Below, piece by piece: positions 37,451 through 49,525 of a DNA stretch of 64,000 nt. Position 1 is the first letter of the stretch. Every line of letters starts with the position of its first letter. Below the pieces are notes generated by a model. The model had not been told where the DNA came from. It ran no database searches and worked only from the letters and a program-made list of their open reading frames with translations. Location: positions 250,501-314,500 of the forward strand of contig BLAL01000058.1 of assembly GCA_015698045.1 (NCBI GenBank). Direction: 5' to 3'. The position numbers and the translations under genes are program-made. Source of the DNA: Rhizophagus clarus. Its lineage: Eukaryota > Glomeromycota > Glomeromycetes > Glomerales > Glomeraceae.

Positions 37451-38206
37451 TACCGTACTTTCTTGTAGATTCTACTTTTCTTCAAGAGCGTCATTATTTG
37501 TGACACCCGTAATATTTATTCATTACCTGATATAATACGCTCATATCTTGAACGCAATAGAAGATAAATTATCATCCTTTATTGTCAAGGTTTTTTAAAA
37601 TTTTTGGATTAGGAAAACCGAAAAAAAATATAAAAATTAATTTAAAAAAAAAAAATTATTTGGTTTAATAAACTAAGAATATAAAAAATAAATTTTTTTT
37701 TAAGAAAAAGATAAAAGACTTTTTTAATAGAATAAATAAATTATTCGGTTTAAAAAAAATAAAAATACAAAAAAAATTTTTTTTTTTCGTTTAAATTAAA
37801 AGATTATCAAGAACAGTAAGTCAAATTTTATTGTAAAAAGAAATATTCTAGCATTTTTCCATATAAATTTTAAAAGAAACACCGGAACAATTATTGGAAT
37901 CAGATCATGAATTTGATAACACAACCTGAATATTTCAACCTGACGGGTCACCTGAATTATCCCTTACCTGTTCAGACAAAATAAAAAAAAAATCAAACTT
38001 TACTGTTATAAGAAAGTCTTACTAAAAAAATATAAATTAATCAATTAATTATCTACTACTACTTATTAACATTAATTTTGCAGGAAACAAAAAAAAAAAA
38101 AATTATTATACAGTACATTAGCTGATTAGCAATCAATATGGAATAGATCTGGCGCACTGGCGCAGTCAAAACACGTGTTGCATAATTCATGTGATGGAGT
38201 AAATCT

Positions 38207-38385
38207 CACACACTACCTTCGGAAAGGTGTGATGTCTAACAGTCACCGAACACGTGATGTCAGCGTTCGCGTTGTTTATATTTAACTCAGCGACTTAATT
38301 TTTTTTGAGTGGTCTGATCTCTATTTGTCACAATACCTCGGATGTCACCTGTACTACAAAAACATATAACCGAGGGTAGTGTGTT
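38207..38385. mobile_element. Short inverted-repeat element (179 bp)
   Basis: CACACACTACCTTCGG at the left and CCGAGGGTAGTGTGTT at the right are reverse complements with two differences. The interior is G+C-richer than its flanks and holds a CACGTG. No clear target duplication. Confidence 0.45.
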
Positions 38386-39235
38386 AAGAATGCCCGAGTA
38401 ATGGTTACACAGAAATTATATGCAATATCTGGTATATACAGTAGATGTCTTTAATTTATAATTACATCACAGGAAATTATTACTAGGTTATAAATGAATT
38501 TTATTTCGAGTTATGAAACCATATTTTTGTGCTTAAAATATTTCGCAAACATAATTCTTAAACTCAGATAAATTAATACAAAAGTTGGACACTTAAAAAG
38601 AAGACATAACAGATGATTACTAGCTTTTTCTTTTTAACTAACATTAAATATTATCAGCGAACCAACAGAATGCAAGATTATCATCTATAATTCCAGGCAT
38701 CATTAAAGCTGAAGTTTGATATTTTATTGTGAGAAAAAGATATTTAGAGAACAAAAATTTAACAATTTAACATGAAATAAAATATCGTATTGATATCATG
38801 AGTATAATTTAATTATCTACTACATTACCAATTGATATTTGTTTAATAGTATGATAATCAGATTTTTTTCTTTTTCAGTAATCGAAAGTATAAATAGAGT
38901 TTACTAGTCATAACTTTAAATGTTACAGTGTCATTTTTTGTTTATTTTATTATTTTCTGTCCAATCTTTCCAAAATATTTGATCTGCATTATCAGTCCTT
39001 AAATCAGCAGTACTTAACCAATTTCGGATAGACTTCTATTCAGTTTACTATTAAATTAAATGATTATCACAAAATACCCTTCGATAAAGTACATCCAAAT
39101 ACAATACAAACTTTTCTGCTGGAATTCCATGCATACTGGAAAAAAAACTTAGAAATACATTTCAGAAAGTTCTATCTTATCAAAATTTGTTATAAATATG
39201 CTGTAAAAAATCATTAATTACAATATTATCTTTAA

Positions 39236-41765
39236 ATGGAGTTCTCAAAACCGAATGAAGATTCTTTTGGTCCTACGCCAAAGTTAAACTCTAGCCCTGT
39301 GCCGATTTCATTTGTTTCATTTAATGAAAATGATGTATATTGTTTTCATTGTGGAAATATATATACTAAAATCGAATATTCTGATCATAATCAACAAAGA
39401 TATTGCAAAAAATGTTTATTAAGTTACCTTACAAATATAACTGATAAAGAAATGTATTTGGACGTATATATATTCACAAAAGACTTGGAATGTAGCGAAC
39501 ATGAAACAAGAAGAGCACCACAAAATATTCAAGAATGTTGTAAAAATTGCTTAGAAATATTATGCTTTAAACAAATACCCGTTGATGATATTAGTACTGA
39601 TAATATTTTGATCGATGATATTAGTACTGACAATAATTTGATCGATAAGATTATTGAAAGTGAAAAATACTGTAAATTATGTGGGAAAATTGATTAATTC
39701 TCCTGATGACAAATTTAAATTATGTTCAGATTGTTATCTAATTTCTGTCGATTATATAAAATCAACTTTGACTAAAACGTCCATTCCAATTATTTATTTA
39801 CCATGGTGGAATAATGTATCTAAGTGTAATGATTGTAAATTAAAGTTAAAATTTACATCGGATTGTCAAAAGTATTGTGAAAATTGCCTAACATTCTATA
39901 CTGGATGTAGATACTGTTTGACGACAAATATTATTTTTGGAATTACAAATCAATCACAATGTAAAAAGTGCAAAAGAGTATCATCAATAATTTTTGACAA
40001 CGCAAAATTTAAAAGTGGAAATAGTGAGTTAGATGATTTTCTTATTAATTTAAGACTTGAAATTCATAAACGATTGAAAATAACCGAATTTGTTGACGAA
40101 TTAAAAAACATAAACGCTCATTTTCTTCCAAATAGTTTAATTCACACTCTTTATAATAATATAACAGAGAAAGCAGCAGAGATATCGATGGAATGGATAC
40201 CATATTCTCAATTTGTAAATGTAAAAAAAATAGCAAGAGGGGGATATGGTACTATTTATCAAGCAATTTGGTTGGATGGTTCAATAGATAATAGCCATAA
40301 AATGAGAGAGAGAAGAGAGAGAAGAAGCAATGAAACTGTCATACTAAAAAAATTTAATAATTCTCAAGGCATTAGTAAATACTTTTTGCAGGAGGTAAAT
40401 ACTTTAATACTCATATTACTTAATATAACCTTATTGAGATTTTAATCTTCTTTTTTAATCCTGAAATTCATAGTTACAACCGAATCAACATTGTTATGTA
40501 TTTGGTGGTCATATCATTAGAATTTATGGTTTTACAAAAGATCCTAAAGTTGGAGATTATATACTTGTTATGCAATATGCATCAGGAGGTGATTTGCACA
40601 ATTATTTACAAAAGAAATTTACAGAAATTAAATGGGATAAAGAAAAATTAAGTATTTTGTGGCAAATAGCAAAAGGGTATTTAAATTATATATTGTTGTA
40701 TTTATTAATATCAATTTCTCATTTATTAATTTTTTTTTCTTTTCTTTTTTCTTTCTCTAGGCTTGATACTGTACATAATGCAAAATTTACACATCGAGAT
40801 CTTCATAGTGGGAATATGTTAATTGATTTATCATTCGATAAAGCACATCGGTGGCATATTGAAGACTTGGGATTATCACGACCTATAAGTAATATACCAT
40901 CAGATAACGAAATATATGGAGTGATACCTTATATTGCACCAGAAATATTTAAAGGATCAGCTTTTTCCAAAGAATCTGATATTTATTGTGTGGGTATGAT
41001 CATGTGGGAACTTACAACAGGGTGTAAACCTTTTGCTAATGTTGAACATGATACTCACCTTGTTTATAAAATTCTTGATGGAGAGCGACCCAAAATTACA
41101 GAAGATACGCCAGAATGTTATGTTAATTTAATGAAAAGATGTTGGGATCCTGATCCTAAAAAAAGACCTACTATAAAAGAAATTCGTCCTATTTTAAGCA
41201 AGTGGTATTGTGGAAATATGGATTTAAAACAATTTAAACAAGCCGAAATTAAAAGAAAAGAGTTAATAGCCTTAAAAAAACTTGGTCCCAAATTTTGTGA
41301 AAAACCTCATCCAAGTGCTATTTACACCAGTAGACCATTAAGATCTTTTATTTCTAGTTGTTCATCTTATTCCTCAAAAGGTATGTACTGTAGTGAAAAA
41401 TAGGTAAAATAAATGAGAGTTGTTAATTTTGGATGAATGCATCAATTTTTTTATAGGTTACACTTCAATAGAACATGAACTTGACATAGATATTAAAAGG
41501 TATTTAAAACTTAAATTTTTAGTTCTTCATTGCATAACTTAAATTAAAATATTTTTAATAATATTAGCACAAACTAAACGTAATATTGTTGAATTAGATA
41601 TCAATTCTCATGGAAATAGTGGTATATATTAATTTTCTAAATGTTGTTATTATTAAGTATTTAATATTAAATTAATTCATTTTTTTTTTTAAATTAAAAA
41701 TAGAAAAATTAGTTTCAGTTACTAATCAAAGATTTCTCTCAAAAACTGTTAAGAGAAAACGATAA
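39236..41765 (+). CDS. Protein kinase with Cys-pair-rich N-terminal region (one-base frameshift)
   Basis: Exons are 39236-40394, 40474-40676 and 40761 onward, separated by 79- and 84-nt GT..AG introns in phases 0 and 2. The N-terminal ~250 residues carry CxxC pairs (CFHC, CKKC, CKNC, CKLC, CSDC, CNDC, CENC, CRYC). The kinase domain has the Gly loop ARGGYGTIYQA, Lys in VILKKF, MQYASGGDLHNYL, catalytic HRDLHSGN, DLG in place of DFG, APE and SDIYCVGMIMWEL. An extra base in GGGAAAATT at about 39683 breaks the frame between CGK and LINSPDDKF, and no intron explains it. Either the gene is freshly inactivated, or the sequence is in error, or translation restarts at ATG before EWIPYSQF. The 3' end is uncertain: TAG at 41403, or splicing at GGTATG (41371) into small exons reaching 41765. 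Confidence 0.88.
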
Positions 41766-41789
41766 TCCCTCCTATGATACGTTTTTTGT

Positions 41790-42360
41790 TTTTTATATAA
41801 ACCTGCCTTTGATCTTCCACCCTTTGTCTTTCCTGTCTTTCTTCTCCTTTGATTTTTTTTTCGTTATTTTTTTTTTTCTTTATTGATTTTTATTTTTTAG
41901 AAAATCCTTTTTTCCTTTATTTGTTGCCTCTCTTTTTTATTTCCACCCGCTACCCTTTCTTTTTAAAATTTTTGTGTAATGTCAAAATGTCCAACGCCCC
42001 AATTTCAAATTCATGAGACCCGAAGTGTAATGAAGGACTATATAATTCTATGCAAGTTAATATGCAATGTCCGGTTTTTCTTTATATTTCTAACTTCGTT
42101 GCCCTCCTTAAAAAAGAAAAATTTTCTTTTTCAGTTTTATTCTTTTATTCTCATTCATTACCCTTTCTTCTTTTTTAAAATATTTCTTTTTTTTATTTTT
42201 TGCTCTCTTTTTATTTTTCTAACTTTGTCATCCCTTTAAATCTTTTTTTTTATTTCCCTAACTTCATCACCCTTTTTTCAAAAAAAAAAAAAAAAAAAAA
42301 AAAACTTATTAATTTCACTTTTTTGTTTCCACTTCGCTACCCTTTCTTTTTTATCCTTTT
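41790..42360. repeat. Pyrimidine-rich low-complexity tract with degenerate 'CxCTACCCTTTC' words
   Basis: T/C runs with recurring 'cgctaccctttc' and 'catcaccctttt' on the plus strand, ending in a run of about 24 A near 42280. It follows the kinase gene and may contain its 3' UTR. Confidence 0.6.
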
Positions 42361-44540
42361 TATTTTGTAGACCATGTTTTTTTTGGCTGCTTGGCTCCTT
42401 TTTTTGCAGGTCAGTATGGAAGTCCTTTTTTTATAGGTTAGGTAGGAACCTGACGCTTGGAGACTTGGATGATTGTAGGTACTATATAGGAGGAGCTTAT
42501 ATTTCTTTTTTTTTTGTTTTTTAGCTTGTCTGACTCCAGAAGGCTTGGACGAATCCAAAATATAGGTAAATAGGGAAGTGTTGGTCTGATTGAGTTAAAG
42601 AAACGTACTAATGTCTCTTTTCATTTATTTTTATGGATTAGATTATTTCTTTGGACTAAGTACTTAGTTCTGGAGACCGGATTTCTTAAAAGAATATTAA
42701 TACTAACTCTACTGATGTTTCTTCAAGAATTTAAAGTTTCTTTTTGTATTAGTTTGCAATAGTTAGTTGATAGGGGTACTCTTTTCATAATATATTTGTA
42801 TTTTATTTTAAATAAAATTAAATTTATGTAGTTACTGTCTAGTAATAAATTGTAATATAAACAGTAAACTTAGTAAACAATAATATAAGTTCCGTGATAA
42901 ATCAGTGATTAAATCGTGTAGATTCCGTATAAATTTCCGTATCTAAACCATATTTATAGTAATACAGAATCGTGCATTTTTCCGTATCTTTTCAACGTAT
43001 TATTATAGTATGTTATTTCTAAGAAAAAAAAATCATATAAAAATCTTATTAAAAACATATCCAGTTTTTTTATAAAGATGAACCTGGAAACAAATTATGA
43101 GTTAACAAAATAAGTAATTTGATTTTGCGTTCTTTCATGAGCATGATATAATTCTCATTAAATTATTCAAATATGCATAAATTGAATACTGATCATATTT
43201 TTATAGAGTATGATATAGTGTACTAACAGTATTTTATAACAAAATTTTAATAACGTGATATAGCTGACTTAAATTAGAATTTAAATATTTCATTCAAAAA
43301 TCAAAATGCAACAAGATTGCCTGTTACATATATTTCAAGGACTTCCAAAAATGTTACTAGTAAAGATGCTGGTACTTCACGAACAAAAGCCTGGCAAAGG
43401 TCTTCGGGACCCTGACTTGCCTCTACCTTCACTCGGCGTCCTCCAAGAAGAAATAGATGGATAAAGCGACTCTGTTGAAATCACTATTGGACATTTTAGC
43501 TTGATGTCGTTGCATGGCTCAGTTTTTTTTTAGGAGTGGTGGCGTATATAAAGTTTTTTTTCGTTGGAGTCTTCCTTTGTGTGATTTTTTTTTCCTATCA
43601 TCCTTTTTTTTGTGTTTATTTAATTATTTGTACACACAGTTTACGTAGCTTTCGTTCCTGTGCACGTGGCGTATCGGTATAGACAGAGACAACGGCTGAG
43701 CCTATGTGTTGTACACAATAACAAGTGTGAACGGTGCCAACTGGTTTGACGCTTCCTACAATATATGGTTGATGAAATCATAACCCGTGACAGGGTTTAT
43801 TGTATTGTCCTACTTTGTAAGAAAGTTCTTCGTCTATATTTAGAAATAAATAGATAAATAATGTTTTCAAAATCTTATATATGTAATATTTTAATGTCAA
43901 ATAATTAATACTAACTCGTGTTTTATAACGATATTTTTGAGTGAAAGAGCGCCTTTTTTTAACAATGCGCATAAACTAATAATGTATAAATTTCATTTAT
44001 TTTTTTTTTTCGTTATTATGATGCCATTATGCGGTATATATTGCATTTTGACGTTTACTAAATAAAATCACATGCTTCGACACCTTTAGGTCGCATGATC
44101 GTAATTTACTTACATTATTTTAGCCGAAATAATTCCTAAATATCTTAGAAAATTTTAACAAGCATCACAATTTATTAATATTCAAGTAATATTAAACTCA
44201 TTTTACGCCATTCGATAAAATTATATTAATTATGAACTGAACGAGAGAAATTTTTAACAAATCAATAATGTAAACTAAATTGTCATGAATACAAAATTTG
44301 TGTAATCAAAAGGTTGCATCTGAATAATTTAAAAATAAACTTTAATCTCACGCTAAATTATAATAAACGTCCTTTTATTTTATCTTATAAATTGCTATTG
44401 AAAGATTTATACAATATAATATATAATTAATCCCATCAATGTTCAATGTTCGTTAATTGTACTATATTATAGCTTACTAGCTACTACTATATACAAACGT
44501 ATGACAAAAATAATAAAAATATGACGTTACGAATAAAAAA
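42361..44540. other. Intergenic DNA with two G+C-richer islands
   Basis: At about 43340-43520 and 43640-43760 the base composition rises sharply, with short protein-like frames on both strands but no consistent gene. These may be remnants of coding or mobile sequence. Nothing else is supportable. Confidence 0.35.
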
Positions 44541-44544
44541 AAAA

Positions 44545-45386
44545 TTAGAGTATTAATGGACAAGAATAGTATTCTAGGAGTCCTTCCAAAGAATTTCTAA
44601 AGACGTTATTTAAAATAACGTCAGGTATCGCAAATTTTTCCGTCCAAGCTTTATATTCCTTAATCATATTCTTACCACATTCACCACAATTGGTCACTAA
44701 ATTTAAAGGAATTTCAATGCGAGTTTCATCATCTTTAAAGACGTACGAGTAATCATACGAAAAGTGAACTTTTCCTTCAGGAATTTCTTGTCGTAACCAT
44801 TCAACTAATGGTTTAATAGATTCAACACCGCATAATTCTATATTTATATTAAATTTAATAAATATAAATCGTATGAATCATACTACTTTTTTTTTAAAAA
44901 AAAAAACATCAAAACTGAAAACTTACCACCACTTGAGGCTTTGTGACATATAGAATTATGTTCAGGTACGGCAAAATAGTAAAGTATTATAGTAGCGTAA
45001 GCAGAGACAACATTATGATCAAGTACAAGAGGATTCGCGCTCCAATCAATGAATGTTGATAATTCATTAGAACATTTTTCCTCAACATTTTGCAATTTTT
45101 TTTTGACATCTTCGTACCCGCATGAAAAGTCAGCTGAACAGACATTTTTTATTACTTCATTATAGGAAGTTAAATTGTAATTAATAAAAAATGAAAGAGT
45201 ATGTTCAACTTCCGCGTAAAGGTTACCAAAGAAACCGCATCCTAATGCATTACTCCTAAAATTCCAGACTTCCTGTTGACATTCGTTGCAATGGGAAACA
45301 TCAAAATGGTCTTCGCATGTTAAATTAGAATAAATGGCATTAACATTGACGATTAATAAACTGATGAATAAAATAATTATTTTCAT
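44545..45386 (-). CDS. Secreted Cys-rich protein of unknown function (250 aa, two exons)
   Basis: Exon 1 is 45386-44927 and exon 2 is 44837-44545, joined across an 89-nt intron with GTAAGT donor and ATAG acceptor in phase 1. The N-terminus MKIIILFISLLIVNVNA is a clear signal peptide. The mature part has 12 cysteines, two N-glycosylation sequons (NLT near 21 and 71) and no membrane segment, so an extracellular disulfide-bonded protein is likely. Cys pairs include CNEC early and CGEC near residue 204; the C-terminus ends YYSCPLIL. I do not recognise the family. Size and cysteine content allow it to be a secreted effector candidate, but nothing proves that. Confidence 0.85.
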
Positions 45387-45403
45387 TTTTAATTAAAAAA
45401 AAT

Positions 45404-45437
<34 letters not shown>

Positions 45438-45440
45438 AAT
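45387..45440. repeat. Poly-T followed by poly-A tract
   Basis: About 20 T followed by about 12 A directly upstream of the secreted-protein ATG. Such tracts can exclude nucleosomes and are common in fungal promoters. Confidence 0.6.
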
Positions 45441-45498
45441 ATTTTAGAAGAACTTTATGACAACGAATTTAATTATTTTTTTTAAGTGAAATATTTTA

Positions 45499-45633
45499 GA
45501 ATGTAATGAAGAGAATCTTTATGAGTGGAAAAAATTCGACGATTATTTATATTTATTCAGTAAAGTTGATGTTACGGAAATAGAAGTTAAAGAAGTTTTC
45601 ATCAAGAAAAAAAAGAAAAATAAAGAAAAATAA
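45499..45633 (+). pseudogene. Possible orphan terminal exon
   Basis: After an ATTTTAG acceptor-like site, the plus strand reads ECNEENLYEWKKFDDYLYLF and continues to a Lys-rich tail (IKKKKKNKEK) and TAA. The composition is protein-like. The words 'aaatattttagaa' and 'gaagaactttatgacaacgaat' just upstream look like a diverged duplicate of the same exon start. No upstream exons are possible nearby because the secreted-protein gene lies head-to-head. Confidence 0.3.
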
Positions 45634-45830
45634 AAATAGAAATAAAATAAACAAAGCCAGCCACACTTATTATATTTTTATACATGATTAAACTATAAAT
45701 GTTAATTATGTCTTTGCATGAAAGTGTTCGTTTTTTTAATGATTTTGATTAAATACAAAAATAATCTAAAATAAATAATTCTTTATCAATAAACTATAAA
45801 ATTAAGGCGTACATTATCGTTATCTATCGC

Positions 45831-45929
45831 TATGCATAAGTCCGTTTTTGTTAAAATAATGATGGTCGAACGATTAAATTATCGTTATGCATAAGTCCGT
45901 TTTTGTTAAAATAATGATGGTCGAACGAT
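45831..45929. repeat. Two perfect 44-bp direct repeats, period 55
   Basis: TATGCATAAGTCCGTTTTTG through GGTCGAACGAT occurs identically at 45831-45874 and 45886-45929, separated by 11 bp. The perfect identity implies a very recent duplication. Confidence 0.95.
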
Positions 45930-46251
45930 CAGCTTTATTTTTAAGTGATGAAGTTGGTTGATTTTTTTCATATAAATCATTCACATAAATAATTTTCTAT
46001 ATTTGGCAGATTTATGAATTTGATGATCTAGCATCACGTTTGCGAAAATAAATGGAAGGATATTTATAAAATATATTAACTATACCGGGAAATACAGGAA
46101 TTATTTATAGATTCGATTTGATAAGATGTAATCAAAAGAACGTCTGATTACGGAAGTATTTATGTTGAGAATCATATACAAATGTCGCTTATTTTCTCTT
46201 GGCATCAAACAAATCAGTGGTTATGGAAAGCTGAAATCACGCCTTGCGAAA

Positions 46252-46358
46252 AAAAAAGAATGACCGGAAATTGTCATTAAAAATGTCCGGAAAATGGCAA
46301 AATGTTTTATTTTCCGGACATTTTTAATGATAAATTTCCGGTCATTCTTTTTTATAGG
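46252..46358. mobile_element. Foldback element: 44/45-bp arms around a 13-nt loop
   Basis: The left arm (46252-46295) contains GAATGACCGGAAATTGTCAT and ATGTCCGGAAAAT. The right arm (46309-46353) is its reverse complement with one gap and one mismatch. The right side extends into TATAGG, giving CCTATAAAAAAGAATGACC on the minus strand, which resembles the ends of the element at 54266-54914. It is probably a deletion derivative of that family and would form a strong hairpin. Confidence 0.8.
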
Positions 46359-46771
46359 AGCGAAACTCTTTATAAATACCATTTCACTTCTCATATCATA
46401 ATAGTTTATATTACATGATACTTTCTACTTTTTAATTTTATGGTGTTACTATCCAAATCAAAAATAAAAAAAAATTCAAAAAATTTTTTTATTGTATCAA
46501 ATGTGAATATTGTACCAAATGTAAATAGAGAAGATCTGCATCGTAAAGATTTCTAAATGAAGAAATTATCAACGAATTTGTATTACCAAAACTTCCTTTT
46601 TCAGAAATTTAAACGATGTACTGTAAATCCCATTGTTTTTTTGCCTTCCAAATAAACTATGTAACAACATTTAAGCTTAAAAAACATAGCCTATAAACCA
46701 TTTAACCGATTCCCTGAAACTTATTTTACAAAAAAATCAATGTTCAGAACCTCTAATATAATAATTGTTTT

Positions 46772-46945
46772 CGTGTGTAACCGTAACGTTTAGACTATTA
46801 ATTTATACGTGTGTTACCGTAACGTTTAGAATACTTATTTATACATGTGCAACTATTACTGAATTAGAATACTTATTTAAACATGTGCAACTATTACCGA
46901 ATTAGAATACTTATTTATACATGTGCAACTATTACTGATGCTAGA
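46772..46945. repeat. Tandem repeat, about five copies of ~40 bp
   Basis: The unit 'atacttatttatacatgtgcaactattactgaattaga' and its earlier variant 'acgtgtgttaccgtaacgtttaga' are arranged head to tail. The middle copies are nearly identical. Confidence 0.85.
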
Positions 46946-46956
46946 CTATGTATGTC

Positions 46957-47121
46957 ATGCCATTTAAAGATGCATATTTTGCCGGAGCAACGGGTCAACG
47001 GTTAGTATCATATAATAATCATTCTTACTACAATTGGGCAAGTTCCGCTATTAGTATTGGATGACAAAAATTTTCATTAGACGAAAAAAGTTTAGTATCT
47101 GATGGTATACGACAATCGTAA
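46957..47121 (+). pseudogene. Short coding relic with internal stop
   Basis: ATG at 46957 starts MPFKDAYFAGATGQRLVSYN, runs 35 codons to TGA at 47062, then the same frame continues QKFSLDEKSLVSDGIRQS to TAA at 47119. The composition is clearly protein-like. The family is unknown. The stop sits where Trp would be one base away. Confidence 0.3.
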
Positions 47122-47436
47122 ACACACAATGTATAATATAAATGTTACTATGTTAGTATGGGAAGAGTTTATGACAGATAGTAAGCTAAGACCACTTGTT
47201 ACTGCGTACAATTTGTAATTCAAATCTTGCTTTATTGTGTTACATGTTAAGGATTGCGTAATATATATATTTTTTTTTTGTTAGACCTATCCCTTAAGTC
47301 AGATACTTGATGTAAATCTGCGTTTTTTCGAACCATTGTGAAAACAACTCGATCAGGTGATTTCTGTGAGTTCGTTTATTGGTGAAAAATTTAAAATTTT
47401 TTATTAACAGATAAACTAAAAAGGTTAGAAACATAC

Positions 47437-48239
47437 TATAATGTCCTCCAAATGATTCACCAAAAATATGAAAATTCATTTTAGACTATTCTGGAAATTT
47501 TTCAAAGAATCTTGTAAAAAAATGTATAAATTTTGAGAAAATTGTTCTGTTGTTGATATGTTATTATTTCCATATGAAAACCCTGCATCAATAGGCTGTA
47601 ATAAAAGGATGAGGTAATTAAATATTTCATTAAAATATGTTATAAAAAAAAAATGTTTACCTGATCAATAAATAACAAATTAGAAACTTGATTCCAACTT
47701 TCACGAAATACTTCTACATCTGTTCCTTTTACCAAAGACCGACAAGGAACTACTTCTTGAAATAATCCTATCATTGAAGAACCACCTTGACCTCCATTTA
47801 ACCATAGTATTAATGGAGAAGTTTGAGAATTATTTCTCGATTCGTAAAACCAAAAATATAAGTTTGAATATTGATCAACTTTTATATAACCGGAATACTA
47901 AAGAATGAAAAATAATTAATTCAATATATTAAGATATATAAAACAAATGAATTCTTCTTTTCATTATTTTCACTTGCTTCACGTTTAGATCGCATAAATT
48001 GCTCGATACGATATCATAAGTAGGGTCTATAGTAAAAAAAAAAAAAAAAAAAAAAGAATAAGTAAAAGGGTAATTACGATTACGTATACCTTTAGAATTC
48101 GCGTAGCGATTTCATTTGTAAAATCACCTGTTACTGCTGCGTCAACAGTTTCAAGTACAATCGTGTACCATATTATTAAAGAAACAAAAATGATAAATGA
48201 GCAAAACAATTTTCTAAATGATTTAATAATAAAATTCAT
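47437..48239 (-). pseudogene. Serine carboxypeptidase (S10) pseudogene, N-terminal part
   Basis: ATG at 48239 begins MNFIIKSFRKLFCSF, a signal sequence ending VDAAVTG as in the intact copy at 62.3 kb. The same intron positions follow, with exons reading [42 protein letters not shown] and PIDAGFSYGNN. Damage: exon 1 and exon 2 no longer join in frame across the poly-T intron; GGPGCSS has become GGQGGSS; a shift near FLQ and a TAG in FPE*SK break exon 3. The nucleophile motif is GESFGGHY. All sequence downstream of exon 3 is missing. Confidence 0.88.
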
Positions 48240-48299
48240 CTTTCGTTCTGTGAATATCGTTAACTTGGTAAAAAAAAGCATGAAAAGAGTGATTATTCA

Positions 48300-49520
48300 A
48301 TGTGTTCATTTTTATATACTTTTTATCGAGATAATTTGTTAAGTGTAACACGAACTATAAATAATTCTGTTAACCAAGAAAGTAAATAAATTGCCAGGGA
48401 TGCATCAGTATCACAGATCATATTATTTATCACAAATCAAGAATAATGTTTACTATATTAAACAAATCGAGCAATTGGGCAACCAGAAAGTTTGGAACAA
48501 TTCCATATTACAGTTTTATTACTTGATTTAGTAAGTAATTCACTGGAACAAGCCTTTTTTGCTAATTTCTTGCGCAGTATATTAATGAAAAATATATTTC
48601 GTCAAAGAATATTATTTCGAGGAAATCATATTATAAATTCCACAAGTATAATTATATAAGTTTATCTATTTTTAGAGATAATGCATTTGCTGTATAATTT
48701 TTCGGACGAATCTGTTTTATGATCGGAAAAGGCTTCTCCTTTTAAAACTTCTGAAACCTGCCCAAACATTACTAAATTTTACATATTTATTTATTAATAA
48801 AATCAATAAAATTTACATAAAATCAATTATTTCATCAGCTTCGGCAACTACTATTTACATTTTAAATATAAACATATGCTTTCCTGAACATCTTAATATC
48901 ATCAAATCATCATCCGACGGGTAAAAGCTGATCATTTTTTTAGAATTAGACTTGTAATGCTATAGCTAAAATTTTTTCGCAAAATTAATGATTAATTATC
49001 TAAGATTTAATTTTTAAATAATTAAAAATGTTAACATCTCTTAACGTTAATGTTCGTATAGTTACTTATTATTTTGTAACAAAAATAAACATTCGTTTAT
49101 TATTACTATTACTAGTTTCATATGCAACCATTCACAAATCCCTGTTATGACTAAGTTGATTTATTTATTAAGATATATCATTTAGTCAATTAAAAATAAG
49201 CAAGATATTTATTGAAGGATAAACAAACATCTAATGCAAATTTTATCATAGCCCAAGTCCCTACAATAATTTCATTAATAAAAAATTAGTATTAACTGTT
49301 TCTTTTTACTTAATGAAACTAACTGGGACGCCACGCACTACAACTCATTTAGAAAAAAAAGAAATTAGGTTCCTTACCTCCCCTTTACTAAAAATGCAAC
49401 AAAAAAATACCATGCGAAGTCATCTCTATTAAATAAGCCGGGGTCTTCACGTTGACTCGTTCATAATTTCATTGAATTATCTAAAAAAATCAAGTAAGAA
49501 CATAAATAATATTAAACAAA
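48300..49520. other. Intergenic DNA
   Basis: No gene seen. The block does not obviously match the region upstream of the intact carboxypeptidase. Confidence 0.45.
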
Positions 49521-49525
49521 TATAT

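Noticed and set aside
36615-37975. A single hAT element bounded by 'cctga' clusters at both sides of the 120-bp tandem repeat
   Set aside because: The two clusters do not align as inverted repeats and no target duplication is visible.
39672-39730. A cryptic intron explaining the kinase frameshift
   Set aside because: A GT..AG pair exists, but removing it would delete the conserved CKLC and CSDC Cys pairs, so a one-base insertion is the better explanation.
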